The notes under the pieces were generated by a model. The model did no database searches. It was given only the letters and a program-made list of their open reading frames with translations, and had not been told where the DNA came from. The position numbers and the translations under genes were made by a program. Shown here one piece after another: positions 27,759 through 35,796 of a stretch of 64,000 nucleotides of DNA. Source of the stretch: Serratia silvae (GTDB lineage: Bacteria > Pseudomonadota > Gammaproteobacteria > Enterobacterales > Enterobacteriaceae); NCBI RefSeq assembly GCF_023282985.1, contig NZ_JAGQDC010000005.1, positions 226,495-290,494 on the forward strand, given 5' to 3'. How positions within the stretch are numbered: position 1 is the first letter of the stretch; each line of letters starts with the position of its first letter.

Positions 27759-28589
27759 TTATTGGGAATCTGGCCCCGCCTTTCTTTTAAACAATTGCAA
27801 TAATCCTTTAACTGTCACATCTAGTTGACTGCCCTCATCATATATGGCTGGAACCACATAATTGGCTCTCTCTTCAGCTATCAGTTTTTCTACCTTTCCT
27901 TGTGTAGCAGAACTCCCCCACTTTTTCTGATCGAATACTGCTAAGGAGAAACCACCTTGGTATCTGACCATTTTCATAGATGGAATATCCGTATCACCGT
28001 CGCCGAAAAATATCATGTTCTGAAAAGGAATCTCGCGTAATTCTGGTTCTATAAACTTATTTACAGCAGTATTATCCCACGAGTTGCCTATTCCCTTGTT
28101 TATCCTGAACAAAAACTGATTTTTTGTCGTGTAATTCACTGCTTGCGCTGCCCATATCGCTTTTTTGCCGTCGGGAGAGTAATGATACTTGCAAGCGTAA
28201 ATTTTACGGAATTTATCTCCAATAACTGTTCCTCTAATCATTGCATCCAACCCGCTGGAGATTATATAATGATTAAGTTCCAATCCATGTTGTTTTGCAT
28301 ACTTATTAATTCTGTCGAACCAGGTGTCAACTCCAGAGAATAAAGGTATGGCCCCTCCATGCTTGATTAAGTTACTTTCACTCAACTCATCAGAATTGAG
28401 TGCGTTTGCTTTTTCGGCAAGCAACCCTAGGTAAGATAGAATTTCATCACCATCATCACTCTTTGCGCGTTGTTTAACTTCGTCCCAGAAGTCAGTCATG
28501 TTAATACTTAGCGCAGGCATAAGCCCATGTTGCGCACAATCACCTTCAGCTAAGGTTCCATCAAAATCATAAATTAAAGCACACTTCAT
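27759..28589 (-). CDS. HAD family hydrolase
   Basis: A 276-residue haloacid-dehalogenase-fold protein. Motif I is YDFDGTLAEGD (nucleophile Asp 9, acid Asp 11), motif II the Ser in YIISSGL, motif III a Lys in the middle region, and motif IV FFGDGDTDIPSMK. The large helical cap insertion fits a phosphatase acting on a small phosphorylated molecule. AT-rich compared with its neighbours, which hints at acquisition. It is transcribed alone; the substrate is unknown. Confidence 0.86.
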   Translation of the reverse strand: MKCALIYDFDGTLAEGDCAQHGLMPALSINMTDFWDEVKQRAKSDDGDEILSYLGLLAEKANALNSDELSESNLIKHGGAIPLFSGVDTWFDRINKYAKQHGLELNHYIISSGLDAMIRGTVIGDKFRKIYACKYHYSPDGKKAIWAAQAVNYTTKNQFLFRINKGIGNSWDNTAVNKFIEPELREIPFQNMIFFGDGDTDIPSMKMVRYQGGFSLAVFDQKKWGSSATQGKVEKLIAEERANYVVPAIYDEGSQLDVTVKGLLQLFKRKAGPDSQ

Positions 28590-28686
28590 TTACTGTCCTT
28601 AAATAAATTTCAATGCGGAATTAATATCTAAATTTATTAGTGGTGATTACTTAAAATCAGAAGTTAACTTGTTTTAGCGTTAACCA

Positions 28687-29298
28687 TTAGCTAAGAAAAT
28701 TTTGCACCGTCAGTAGTGAGTTATCGATACTAGCAATTCGTTCATAATCTTCCATCGTAGTAACAAACACATTATATGAATCTGTTCCAGTATTAAGATT
28801 GGCGATCTCAAAACCCTGTTCATTTAGCGCCTGCTGAACTCTCTCAAAGATCTCATCAAGATATCGGTCTCCCTCTTCACAGGCTTTGTCTATTTCATCA
28901 TACTTTGTCGAGTGTAAAAGCTGAGCTTCCAACGCTGCCGCTAAATCCTCATTCTTTGTTAACGATCTAACTCGCTTAGCTGCAAACCGTGCTAGTTGCC
29001 CTTCTTCGTCTTCACACTTCCAATCGACATAGGCTGTGAGGTCTTCTCCCGAGAGAACACGGAGGAAAATTTCCATCAGGTTGCCATTTCTCAGCTCGCC
29101 GCCCTCATCCTCGATGATTTCAAAAATGCCGTATGTATCAACCTCCTCATTTTCAAAACCAGCAGGATCTTCAATGATCTTGGTTAGCAAGTCAGGCCAC
29201 AGCGAATATTTGTCTTTAAGTATGGCCAGTGCCAGTTCATTAAGGAACTCAGCCTCTTCTTCATCCCATACGACGTTATACTCTATATCTTCGTCCAT
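28687..29298 (-). CDS. Acidic hypothetical protein
   Basis: A 203-residue strongly acidic protein with no signal peptide or membrane span. It begins MDEDIEYNVVWDEEEAEFLNEL and contains further Asp/Glu runs (IIEDEGGEL, CEDEEGQL). The C-terminal part has an alternating helix/strand look ending in DNSLLTVQNFLS. I do not recognise its family with confidence. Good codon structure and length argue it is real. It lies upstream of the HAD gene on the same strand with a 97-base gap. Confidence 0.62.
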   Translation of the reverse strand: MDEDIEYNVVWDEEEAEFLNELALAILKDKYSLWPDLLTKIIEDPAGFENEEVDTYGIFEIIEDEGGELRNGNLMEIFLRVLSGEDLTAYVDWKCEDEEGQLARFAAKRVRSLTKNEDLAAALEAQLLHSTKYDEIDKACEEGDRYLDEIFERVQQALNEQGFEIANLNTGTDSYNVFVTTMEDYERIASIDNSLLTVQNFLS

Positions 29299-29924
29299 AA
29301 TGCCTTCTCCATTGGTGTTACAAAAATCTAGTTTTTTGCTCTATTACTGGTCGATAAGGTTACACATTAGCCATAACCGTGGCGCATACCTCTTCATCAC
29401 ACACGCTACCGTCCTCAGATCCCACGGCCCAGCATGCGGCTTCCAATACTGCAATGTCACTAATGTATCAAGATTGCCATTAATGCATGTAAAATCAAGC
29501 ATCAAGGTTGAAAACAATGAGCTATCGCAAATTTATTGTTTATGAAGGCTTCACAATCGTTCCGTTCGTACATGATGCTCATCTCCTTTCCCAGTGGCTA
29601 ACACCTACCTGATAAGTCGGGGAAATCTTAAGAATCCCAACTTCCGTGGGTTTTGATACTCGTACCTGGTAGGCCGAATTATTGAAGATCTCTATCCTGA
29701 ATACGAATAAGCGTTACTTGAGCAAACCGCCTATAAAACCATTAAGTTCCCGAGTGAACCAACCGGTACAGCCTGGGAAGATGATGAGGGAATAATGGCA
29801 AAACTTTGCCCACGCTTGTTTGCGATGTACTGGTAATCTGAATAACTAATTGATTATTATAATGGAAGAAGCATGCACCTCCCCATCATTGTGAGCCCGG
29901 TGAGGGTTTGTCAGCAGTATCAAG
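29299..29924. other. Gene-poor region with decayed coding fragments
   Basis: About 625 bases without an intact gene. On the plus strand short protein-like pieces occur: SYLVGRIIEDLYPEYE ending at about 29710, and QTAYKTIKFPSEPTG then MAKLCPRLFAMYW ending in a stop near 29838. They are in different frames and look like remnants of one or more inactivated genes. I cannot name the family. Confidence 0.45.
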
Positions 29925-30299
29925 TTACCTGGCCTTCTTCTTACGTAAATTAAACTCAACGGCCTCCTGCACCAAAGCCGTTAAAGCTTTTGAACCCACC
30001 AGATCGTCTTCAAAGAAATCAATCGCCCGCCACGCGTTACCATCCAGGCCAGCGTTAAACAGCTTATCGGCATCTGCCAGGTTGGCTCCGTGGTAAAAGG
30101 TTAGCTTTACCTTGGCTTTATGGGCGTTAGCAACCGCGATAATGCCGTGATGTGACCACACCGGGCTCCCTCTCCACTTCCATTCCTCAATGATTTCCGA
30201 GTCAGCCGCAACAATGCACTTACGGATCTCCGCCAAGGTCTTCCCACGCCAGTCGGTAAGCGCTGCGATAAGTTGGTCAATCTGTAACGAGGCATCCAT
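29925..30299 (-). CDS. DUF1801 domain protein
   Basis: A 124-residue DUF1801 protein (iron-chaperone-like YdhG fold). Visible features: LIAALTDWRGKTLAEIRKCIVAADSEI, EEWKWRGSPVWSHHGIIAVA and VKLTFYHGANLADADKLFNAG. The frame extends to 30344, but the ATG at 30299 with GGAG about eight bases upstream is preferred. The biochemical function of the family is not settled. It is divergent from the following gene. Confidence 0.85.
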   Translation of the reverse strand: MDASLQIDQLIAALTDWRGKTLAEIRKCIVAADSEIIEEWKWRGSPVWSHHGIIAVANAHKAKVKLTFYHGANLADADKLFNAGLDGNAWRAIDFFEDDLVGSKALTALVQEAVEFNLRKKKAR

Positions 30300-30429
30300 C
30301 AAAGTTCTCCAGGCGCAATGTAACCTAGCATTCAGTTTAGTCATCTTCCCGCGGCTGGTGCAGCCTATCCAGCGTACCGCGAATCGGATAGTATTCCCCC
30401 ACTGAAGGAATAATCAAAAGCAGCGATCC

Positions 30430-31608
30430 ATGGACATCTCAGACTTAAGCCAAGCCCGCAGTAACACCGTCAGTAAGCTTCTCAATGCGCCTGATTTTTC
30501 GGCCCTGCTGATTGAACACGGCTGGGCGGCGTTCCCGGATCGTTTTCTCAAAGCTGTCGCTAACTCGAAGGACACCACCACGCAGACCTTGCTTGATATG
30601 CTGCCTGCGCTTTCGCTGGAACTGAAAATCCAGGTGGCGCAGCAAAGCAAGCAGCCATTTATTGTCCCCTGCATGATATGGCCAGAGTTGGTCTGGCGTT
30701 GGCAGCCCTGGGAGTATGCCAGCGAAACTTTGGCATGGGAGGCGTTAACCTCAGGCTTTTCTGCGCTGATTGAGGGACTTGTCAGCCGGCCTATGGCATC
30801 GATAGCGGATCAAGACTGTGCTGCGGACAAAGTTTACTCCGACTATGTTATGGATCCGATTGGCCCGATCCTCGATAAGCTGGATAACAACCCAGGTTGG
30901 CCAGCGTGCTGGGCAAATATTGCTATTTATCATCCGGATGAAACCGTGCGTGAAAATATGATTTTCCGGCTGGTTAATCCTTCTCAGGCCCTGTTGCAGT
31001 CACTGACCAAAGATCCTTCTCATTTGGTCAGGTGCCGGCTGGTTTCTCGCTATCATGAAGATGAAGCGTTGATGATGGAACTACTGGACGACGTCAATGT
31101 CTGGGTCAGAGGTGAACTGGCGGAACGCGCGATATCCAGCCCTATATTGACCCAGCTTAGCCAATCGATGGATCTGTTTGTTCTGAGCAGGCTGGCTCAT
31201 AACCGGCAGTTTTTCCTTAATCCAAATCCGAGCACCGCCGCTCGCGTCGTATGGCAAAAGCTGGCGCAGCATCCTTATGTTTTTACCGAGGAGTGCTTTG
31301 CCGGTATGGCAGCATTGGCGGAAGATAACATCATAGATTGGCCAATCTTTTCTCGTTGGGTGGAACAACTCGCGGTTAGGTGTCCTCAAGTGCGCGATAA
31401 AACGCCGCCATTCCGCACCTTTGGTTATTCTCAATTTCCGGCTTCTGAAACCAGTTTGTACGACACTGCCAGCAGCCTGTTCCAGTTTAACCGTTCGCTG
31501 GCACTCAACCCTTTGACTCCGGTAGCGATCCTCCATTTATTCAGCCAGTGCCCATTTGAGGCGTTGAGGCAAGAGGTTATCCAGAATCCAGCCCTGCCAG
31601 CATCCTAA
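30430..31608 (+). CDS. HEAT/leucine-rich-variant-like hypothetical protein
   Basis: A 392-residue helical protein with repeats of the leucine-rich-variant/HEAT kind: CWANIAIYHPDETVRENMIFRL, LLQSLTKDPSHLVRCRLVSRY, MMELLDDVNVWVRGELAER and LDLFVLSRLAHNRQFFLNPN each look like a helix pair with D/N-P-x-x-x-V-R. Such proteins are usually protein-binding scaffolds. There is no signal peptide. No operon partner is evident. The family is not named with confidence. Confidence 0.72.
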   Translation: MDISDLSQARSNTVSKLLNAPDFSALLIEHGWAAFPDRFLKAVANSKDTTTQTLLDMLPALSLELKIQVAQQSKQPFIVPCMIWPELVWRWQPWEYASETLAWEALTSGFSALIEGLVSRPMASIADQDCAADKVYSDYVMDPIGPILDKLDNNPGWPACWANIAIYHPDETVRENMIFRLVNPSQALLQSLTKDPSHLVRCRLVSRYHEDEALMMELLDDVNVWVRGELAERAISSPILTQLSQSMDLFVLSRLAHNRQFFLNPNPSTAARVVWQKLAQHPYVFTEECFAGMAALAEDNIIDWPIFSRWVEQLAVRCPQVRDKTPPFRTFGYSQFPASETSLYDTASSLFQFNRSLALNPLTPVAILHLFSQCPFEALRQEVIQNPALPAS

Positions 31609-31714
31609 TACGCCTGATGATAAAGTGGTGAAGTTCGCCGAAGAGGCGCAAGTAACGAGACTGCGGATACCCCCAATAGGCTCACATGCTGCGCCCGCTT
31701 AGGTAACCTCGGTT

Positions 31715-31735
31715 GAAGCCGCATCAAGCGGCTTC
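31715..31735. terminator. Hairpin between convergent genes
   Basis: Perfect 8-bp arms GAAGCCGC and GCGGCTTC around ATCAA. It lies 14 bases past the DUF1471 stop on the minus strand and about 105 bases after the convergent plus-strand gene. T-runs are short on both sides, so strength is uncertain. Confidence 0.5.
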
Positions 31736-31749
31736 TCTAGGGACAACAA

Positions 31750-32010
31750 TCAGTGGTAAATCTCGGCCGTACCGCACATACGGTTGTTGCCGGAAGCGCC
31801 GATAATACGATAGGCACTTGCCCCCGCTGCTTTAGCCTTATTCTCCAGTTCACGCTGGAGGCTGCTCAAGCTGTTGCTGCTTGAACAGGCGCTAATCACG
31901 CCGATTTTCTGCTGATTGGCAGGCGCAACGTCAACCAGCGTGGCCGCCATGACAGAGAATGAAAGCGTTGCCAACGCGAGTGCGGCGATGACCATTTTGA
32001 CAGGTTTCAT
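31750..32010 (-). CDS. DUF1471 (YhcN/BhsA-like) periplasmic protein
   Basis: An 86-residue small exported protein with signal peptide MKPVKMVIAALALATLSFSVMA. The mature part has the DUF1471 pattern: IGVISA, then LQRELENKAKAAGASAYRIIGASGNNRMCGTAEIY. Members (BhsA, McbA, YhcN) are stress-induced envelope proteins, some linked to copper response or biofilm. It follows golB with only 20 bases between (same strand), so it may be read through from the golB promoter and belong to the metal response. Confidence 0.85.
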   Translation of the reverse strand: MKPVKMVIAALALATLSFSVMAATLVDVAPANQQKIGVISACSSSNSLSSLQRELENKAKAAGASAYRIIGASGNNRMCGTAEIYH

Positions 32011-32030
32011 ATCAGGATCTCCTTTGCTAT

Positions 32031-32228
32031 TCAGATATGTCGGGCCGGGTAACCCGCTTTGCCAAGTACCGCAAGTAACTCGCTTGCTGCCAAAGTGCTG
32101 TCGACCTTTACCTCGCCCGCTGCCGGATTGGTTTCGATACGGGCCTGTGGGTCAACGCTCAGTAGCGCCTTGGTGACGGATTTAGCGCAGCCGCCGCAGG
32201 TCATATTGGGAACAGTGAAATGATGCAT
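32031..32228 (-). CDS. golB: Gold/copper metallochaperone GolB
   Basis: A 65-residue HMA-domain protein with the metal-binding motif MTCGGC (Cys 11, Cys 14). It resembles Salmonella GolB (64 residues, with the same DMTCGGCA-type start and KAGYP/KAGFP near the end) in size, sequence and location. GolB binds Au(I) and Cu(I) in the cytoplasm. The ATG at 32228 with GGAG six bases upstream is preferred over the ATG at 32240. It has its own MerR-type promoter overlapping the golS stop. CopZ is the alternative name, but gene order favours GolB. Confidence 0.85.
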   Translation of the reverse strand: MHHFTVPNMTCGGCAKSVTKALLSVDPQARIETNPAAGEVKVDSTLAASELLAVLGKAGYPARHI

Positions 32229-32257
32229 ATTGATCTCCATCGGGTTGGTGTCAGATC

Positions 32258-32288
32258 ACTATGAGGTTTACCAGCGTGGCAAGGTCAA
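32258..32288 (-). promoter_or_regulatory. MerR-type promoter of golB (19-bp spacer)
   Basis: On the minus strand, -35 TTGACC (32283-32288) and -10 CATAGT (32258-32263) are 19 bp apart. The spacer carries a dyad, ACCTTGCCA and TGGTAAACCT, resembling the gol box. The long spacer is diagnostic of MerR-family activation, so GolS should switch on golB. The -35 overlaps the golS stop codon. Confidence 0.75.
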
Positions 32289-32794
32289 AGGTTTTTCTGC
32301 AAAATTTTCTCTTTCGTTACAACAGCAAAACCCTTTTCCCCACGTTTTAGCACACCGGACGCAACACCGAACTTTGGTGCCTTATTTGGCACTGTCGTCG
32401 CTGTGGTTGGCTCGGCTAAATCAGCCAGGATCGGGCAGTCTGGGCGGTCATTACCGTGACAGTGATCGGCCAGGAACTCGAGGGTTTCTGCCATCGCCTG
32501 CAGTTCGGCAATTTTAGCTTTTAGCCGCGCGACGTGGGAAAGCGCCATTTCTTTGACGTCGGCGCTGGCGCGGTCCCGGTCGTTCCACAACACCAACAGC
32601 GCAGAGATCTGCTCAACAGAAAACCCAAGGTCGCGTGAGCGGCGGATAAAGCGCAGGCTATGTACGTCCGAAGAGCTGTAATGGCGGTAGCCCGCATCCG
32701 AGCGTATGGCCTTGGGGATCAAACCGATCTGTTCGTAGTAGCGGATCATTTTGGCTGAAACGCCAGAGGATTTGGCTGCTTGACCGATATTCAT
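32285..32794 (-). CDS. golS: MerR-family gold/copper sensor GolS
   Basis: A 169-residue MerR regulator of the CueR/GolS group. The N-terminal winged helix reads MNIGQAAKSSGVSAKMIRYYE. Ser 77, typical of monovalent-ion sensors, is present. The metal loop is C112-HGNDRPD-C120, with Pro 118 as in GolS rather than Ala as in E. coli CueR. The C-terminus is about 35 residues longer than CueR, and its codons carry the golB promoter -35. With Au(I), Cu(I) or Ag(I) bound it would activate the three 19-bp-spacer promoters found here. It lies downstream of golT on the same strand but is separated by a repeat element. Its own upstream region shows no gol-type dyad. Confidence 0.88.
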   Translation of the reverse strand: MNIGQAAKSSGVSAKMIRYYEQIGLIPKAIRSDAGYRHYSSSDVHSLRFIRRSRDLGFSVEQISALLVLWNDRDRASADVKEMALSHVARLKAKIAELQAMAETLEFLADHCHGNDRPDCPILADLAEPTTATTVPNKAPKFGVASGVLKRGEKGFAVVTKEKILQKNL

Positions 32795-32854
32795 CGTTCA
32801 CTCCTTCATAGGGCTACAATTAGCGTTATTGTTACTGGTTAAGCTCGCTGGTCT

Positions 32855-33143
32855 CCCTCACCCCAACCCTCTCCCCAAGGAGAGGGAGCTGATACGGAGC
32901 TGCGGTCAGGTGTGGAGACCAACTTACACAGCCTCGAAGCTCCAGAGCTAAGGTGAACACTTGAATCCAGTTGTTGAACGTCAGGTCCGCTCTTCCCAAG
33001 GAGAGGTAGCTGATACGGAGCTGCGGTCAGGTGTGGAGACCAACTTACACAGCCTCGAAGCTCCGGAGCTAAGGTGAACACTTGAATCCAGTTGTAGCAC
33101 GGTCGGTCCCCTCTCCTTGTGGGAGAGGGTTAGGGTGAGGGGC
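32855..33143. repeat. Composite repeat element between golT and golS
   Basis: Inverted ends: CCTCACCCCAACCCTCTCCC at 32856-32875 and its near-complement (GGGAGAGGG, then GGGTGAGGGG) at 33121-33142. Between them are two direct copies of a unit with period 121 bp, starting at 32877 and 32998. Each copy runs AAGGAGAGG, AGCTGATACGGAGCTGCGG, GTGTGGAGACCAACTTACAC, AGCCTCGAAGCTCC and AACACTTGAATCCAGTTGT. The end sequence also occurs alone at 16616-16653. No open frame of interest. It looks like a non-autonomous (MITE-like or REP-like) element duplicated in tandem. Confidence 0.82.
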
Positions 33144-33164
33144 ATCACCATGACCCGACATCGG

Positions 33165-35720
33165 TCATTTACTTGCGATAACGGGGATAATCTCCGCCCC
33201 GCTTTCCGCCGTTTCGCTAAGGGTTTCGATCGTCATCGGAGCCTGGAAGCGCTTAAGCCGCAGCGCATTGCCGAGTACAAAGACGCTGGAGAGCGCCATC
33301 GCCGCCGCCGCGAAGATCGGCGAAAGCAAAGTGCCGTTTAACGGATAAAGCGCGCCCGCCGCCACCGGGATCAGCACCGCGTTGTAGGCAAAGGCCCAGA
33401 ACAGGTTCTGTTTGATATTGCGGATCGTCGCCTGGCTGAGTGCGATAGCGTTCGGCACTCCGCGCAGGTCGCCAGACATCAGCACCACGTCGGCCGCCTC
33501 GATAGCCACATCCGTACCGGTACCGATAGCCAGCCCAACATCCGCTTCCGCCAACGCCGGGGCGTCGTTGATACCGTCCCCCACAAAGGCCACTCGCGCG
33601 CCATTGACCCGGAACTTTTTCAGCGCTGCAACCTTACCGTCGGGCAACACCTCTGCCGCAACTTCATCAATACCGAGCTGTTTGGCGATCGCCACCGCCG
33701 TTGCCGCATTGTCGCCGGTGATCATCGCCACTTTGAGGCCCAACACGTGCAGCGCCTTAATAGCCTCGGGCGTGGTTTCCTTAATCGGATCGGCAACCGC
33801 AATCACCGCCGCCAAGCGACCGTCGATAGCGGCATAGAGCGGGCTCTTACCCTGTTCACCCATGCGCTGGGCGGTAGACTTGAAGCTTGCTACATCAAGA
33901 CCAAGCTGCGTCATGAACCGATCTGCACCAACTGAGACCACCCTGCCATCTACCTTGGCCGTTACGCCAAAGCCCGGCATGGCGTCGAAGCCTTCAATGG
34001 TGGCCAGCGTGATGCCCTGCTGTTTGGCGGCTAACACGATCGCTTCGGCGATCGGGTGCTCGGAGCGGGTTTCAACCGCCGCAACCAAAGCCAGCACTTC
34101 GCTGTACTCAAAACCTTTAGCGGGAACGAGATCGGTGAGTTCTGGGCGTCCTTTGGTCAAGGTGCCGGTTTTGTCGAGGGCGATAACGCTCACGTCACGC
34201 AGCGCCTGCAAGGCTTCACCTTTACGGAACAACACGCCAAGTTCAGCGGCGCGCCCGGTACCGACCATAATTGATGTCGGCGTAGCCAGCCCCATGGCAC
34301 ATGGGCAAGCGATAATCAGCACTGCAACCGCATTCACCAACGCAAAGGTCAGCGCCGGATCCGGGCCGAAGATCAGCCAGACCAGGAACGTCAGCGCGGC
34401 GGCAGCCATCACTGCCGGGACGAACCACATGGTCACCTTATCGACCAGCGCCTGGATCGGTAGCTTGGAGCCTTGCGCTTCCTCAACCAGGCGGATGATC
34501 TGCGCCAGCACGGTATTGGCCCCAACCTTGGTGACGCGGAAGCTGAAAGCACCGGTCTTGTTGATGGTGCCACCCACAACGGCAGCGCCTACGCCCTTCG
34601 ATACGGGTAACGGCTCGCCGGTGATCATGCTCTCATCCACATAAGATGCCCCCTCGACGACTTCTCCATCGACAGGGATCTTCTCCCCTGGACGAACGAA
34701 CACCACATCACCGGTGGTCACCTGATCGAGCGGGATCTCAACGGTCTCGCCGTTGCGTTCAACGCGCGCGGTCTTGGCCTGAAGCCCGACCAGTCGTTTG
34801 ATGGCCTGCGACGTTCGCCCCTTGGCGCGAGCTTCCAACGTGCGCCCAAGCAGGATCAGGGTCACGATGACCGCGGCGGCTTCGAAGTAAACGTTAGCGG
34901 TTCCCTTAGGCAGCACCTCGGGAATGAATGTCGCCACCACCGAATAGCCGTACGCCGCTGCCGTACCCACCGACACCAGCGAGTTCATATCGGGAGCACC
35001 ACGCAACAACGCCGGGATACCTTTGCGGAAAAAGCGCAGGCCCGGGCCGAACAGCACCAGAGTGGCGAGTACAAACTGTATATACCAGCTCGTCTGTTCA
35101 CCCAAAACGCCCTGCACCCAATGGTGCATCGGGGGAATAAGGTGCGAGCCCATCTCAAGGATAAAGACCGGCAAAGTGAGAATGCCCGCTATCAGCAAAG
35201 AGCGGCGTAAGCCGCGCGCTTCGTTTTCGCGGCGTTCAGTATCCTGATCGTTTACATTCGGCGTTTCGGCAGACAAACGACGGGCCTTGTAACCCGCCTG
35301 CACAACCGCCGCTTCAAGGTCAGCGGTGGAGATAACCCCGGCGAGGTGCCGTACCCGCGCACGCTCGGTCGCCAGGTTGACGCTGGCTGAGAGGACGCCA
35401 GGAAGTTGGGTCAGCGCCTTCTCAACTCTTCCGACGCAGGATGCGCAGGTCATCTCTTCTATCGCCAGTTCGGTAGTCTCTTCACGGACGGCGTAACCGG
35501 CGCTTTCGATAGCACTAACCGCCGCTTGTGGATCGGCCACGTCGCTAAAGCTGACATCTGCCCGCTCGGTGGCAAGATTGACCGTGGCCGTTTGCACGCC
35601 TGGAACGGCTTTTAGTGCGCGCTCGACACGGCCAACGCACGATGCACAGGTCATTCCTTCGACCGGCAGGCTCAGACGAGCCGCTTGATTGGAACCTGAT
35701 GGGAGGGAAACGGAAGCCAT
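33165..35720 (-). CDS. golT: Metal-translocating P1B ATPase GolT (CopA-like)
   Basis: An 851-residue heavy-metal P-type ATPase in the inner membrane that exports Cu(I)/Ag(I)/Au(I). Two N-terminal HMA domains carry GMTCASC (Cys 25, Cys 28) and EMTCASC (Cys 92, Cys 95). The transport-site motif is [13 protein letters not shown], the phosphorylation motif DKTGTLTKG, the A-domain motif [11 protein letters not shown], the ATP-site SEHPIAEAI, and the hinge [11 protein letters not shown]. The frame extends upstream to 35783, but the ATG at 35720 has AGGAG upstream and lies downstream of a MerR-type promoter. Being next to gesC and golS supports GolT; CopA is the general alternative. Confidence 0.9.
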   Translation of the reverse strand: MASVSLPSGSNQAARLSLPVEGMTCASCVGRVERALKAVPGVQTATVNLATERADVSFSDVADPQAAVSAIESAGYAVREETTELAIEEMTCASCVGRVEKALTQLPGVLSASVNLATERARVRHLAGVISTADLEAAVVQAGYKARRLSAETPNVNDQDTERRENEARGLRRSLLIAGILTLPVFILEMGSHLIPPMHHWVQGVLGEQTSWYIQFVLATLVLFGPGLRFFRKGIPALLRGAPDMNSLVSVGTAAAYGYSVVATFIPEVLPKGTANVYFEAAAVIVTLILLGRTLEARAKGRTSQAIKRLVGLQAKTARVERNGETVEIPLDQVTTGDVVFVRPGEKIPVDGEVVEGASYVDESMITGEPLPVSKGVGAAVVGGTINKTGAFSFRVTKVGANTVLAQIIRLVEEAQGSKLPIQALVDKVTMWFVPAVMAAAALTFLVWLIFGPDPALTFALVNAVAVLIIACPCAMGLATPTSIMVGTGRAAELGVLFRKGEALQALRDVSVIALDKTGTLTKGRPELTDLVPAKGFEYSEVLALVAAVETRSEHPIAEAIVLAAKQQGITLATIEGFDAMPGFGVTAKVDGRVVSVGADRFMTQLGLDVASFKSTAQRMGEQGKSPLYAAIDGRLAAVIAVADPIKETTPEAIKALHVLGLKVAMITGDNAATAVAIAKQLGIDEVAAEVLPDGKVAALKKFRVNGARVAFVGDGINDAPALAEADVGLAIGTGTDVAIEAADVVLMSGDLRGVPNAIALSQATIRNIKQNLFWAFAYNAVLIPVAAGALYPLNGTLLSPIFAAAAMALSSVFVLGNALRLKRFQAPMTIETLSETAESGAEIIPVIASK

Positions 35721-35752
35721 GGCTCTACTCCTGGGAAGTTTCGGTAACAAAA

Positions 35753-35783
35753 AGCTTAAACCTTCCCACCAGGGGAAGGTCAA
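35753..35783 (-). promoter_or_regulatory. GolS/CueR-type promoter of golT with perfect operator
   Basis: On the minus strand, -35 TTGACC (35778-35783) and -10 TAAGCT (35753-35758) are separated by 19 bp. The spacer region contains the perfect dyad ACCTTCCC-N5-GGGAAGGT at 35760-35780, the classic CueR/GolS operator. It lies 14 bases after the gesC stop and 33 bases before the golT start. This is the clearest regulatory site in the window. Confidence 0.92.
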
Positions 35784-35796
35784 GGCCTGTTAGCAA

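Noticed and set aside
29036..29545. 169-codon plus-strand frame rich in Ser
   Set aside because: It is the antisense shadow of the acidic protein gene (28687-29298); Ser-rich output reflects Asp/Glu codons read backwards.
32877..33095. Possible CRISPR or protein-coding repeat
   Set aside because: There are only two copies of 121 bp with no spacer logic, and the frame across them has no family features.
33862..34644. 260-codon plus-strand frame within golT
   Set aside because: Antisense shadow of a high-GC gene; the golT frame carries all P-type ATPase motifs.
32031..35720. Plain copA-cueR-copZ copper locus
   Set aside because: Possible in general, but direct linkage and order with an HAE1-type RND operon having a matching promoter, plus Pro 118 in the sensor loop, fit gol-ges better.
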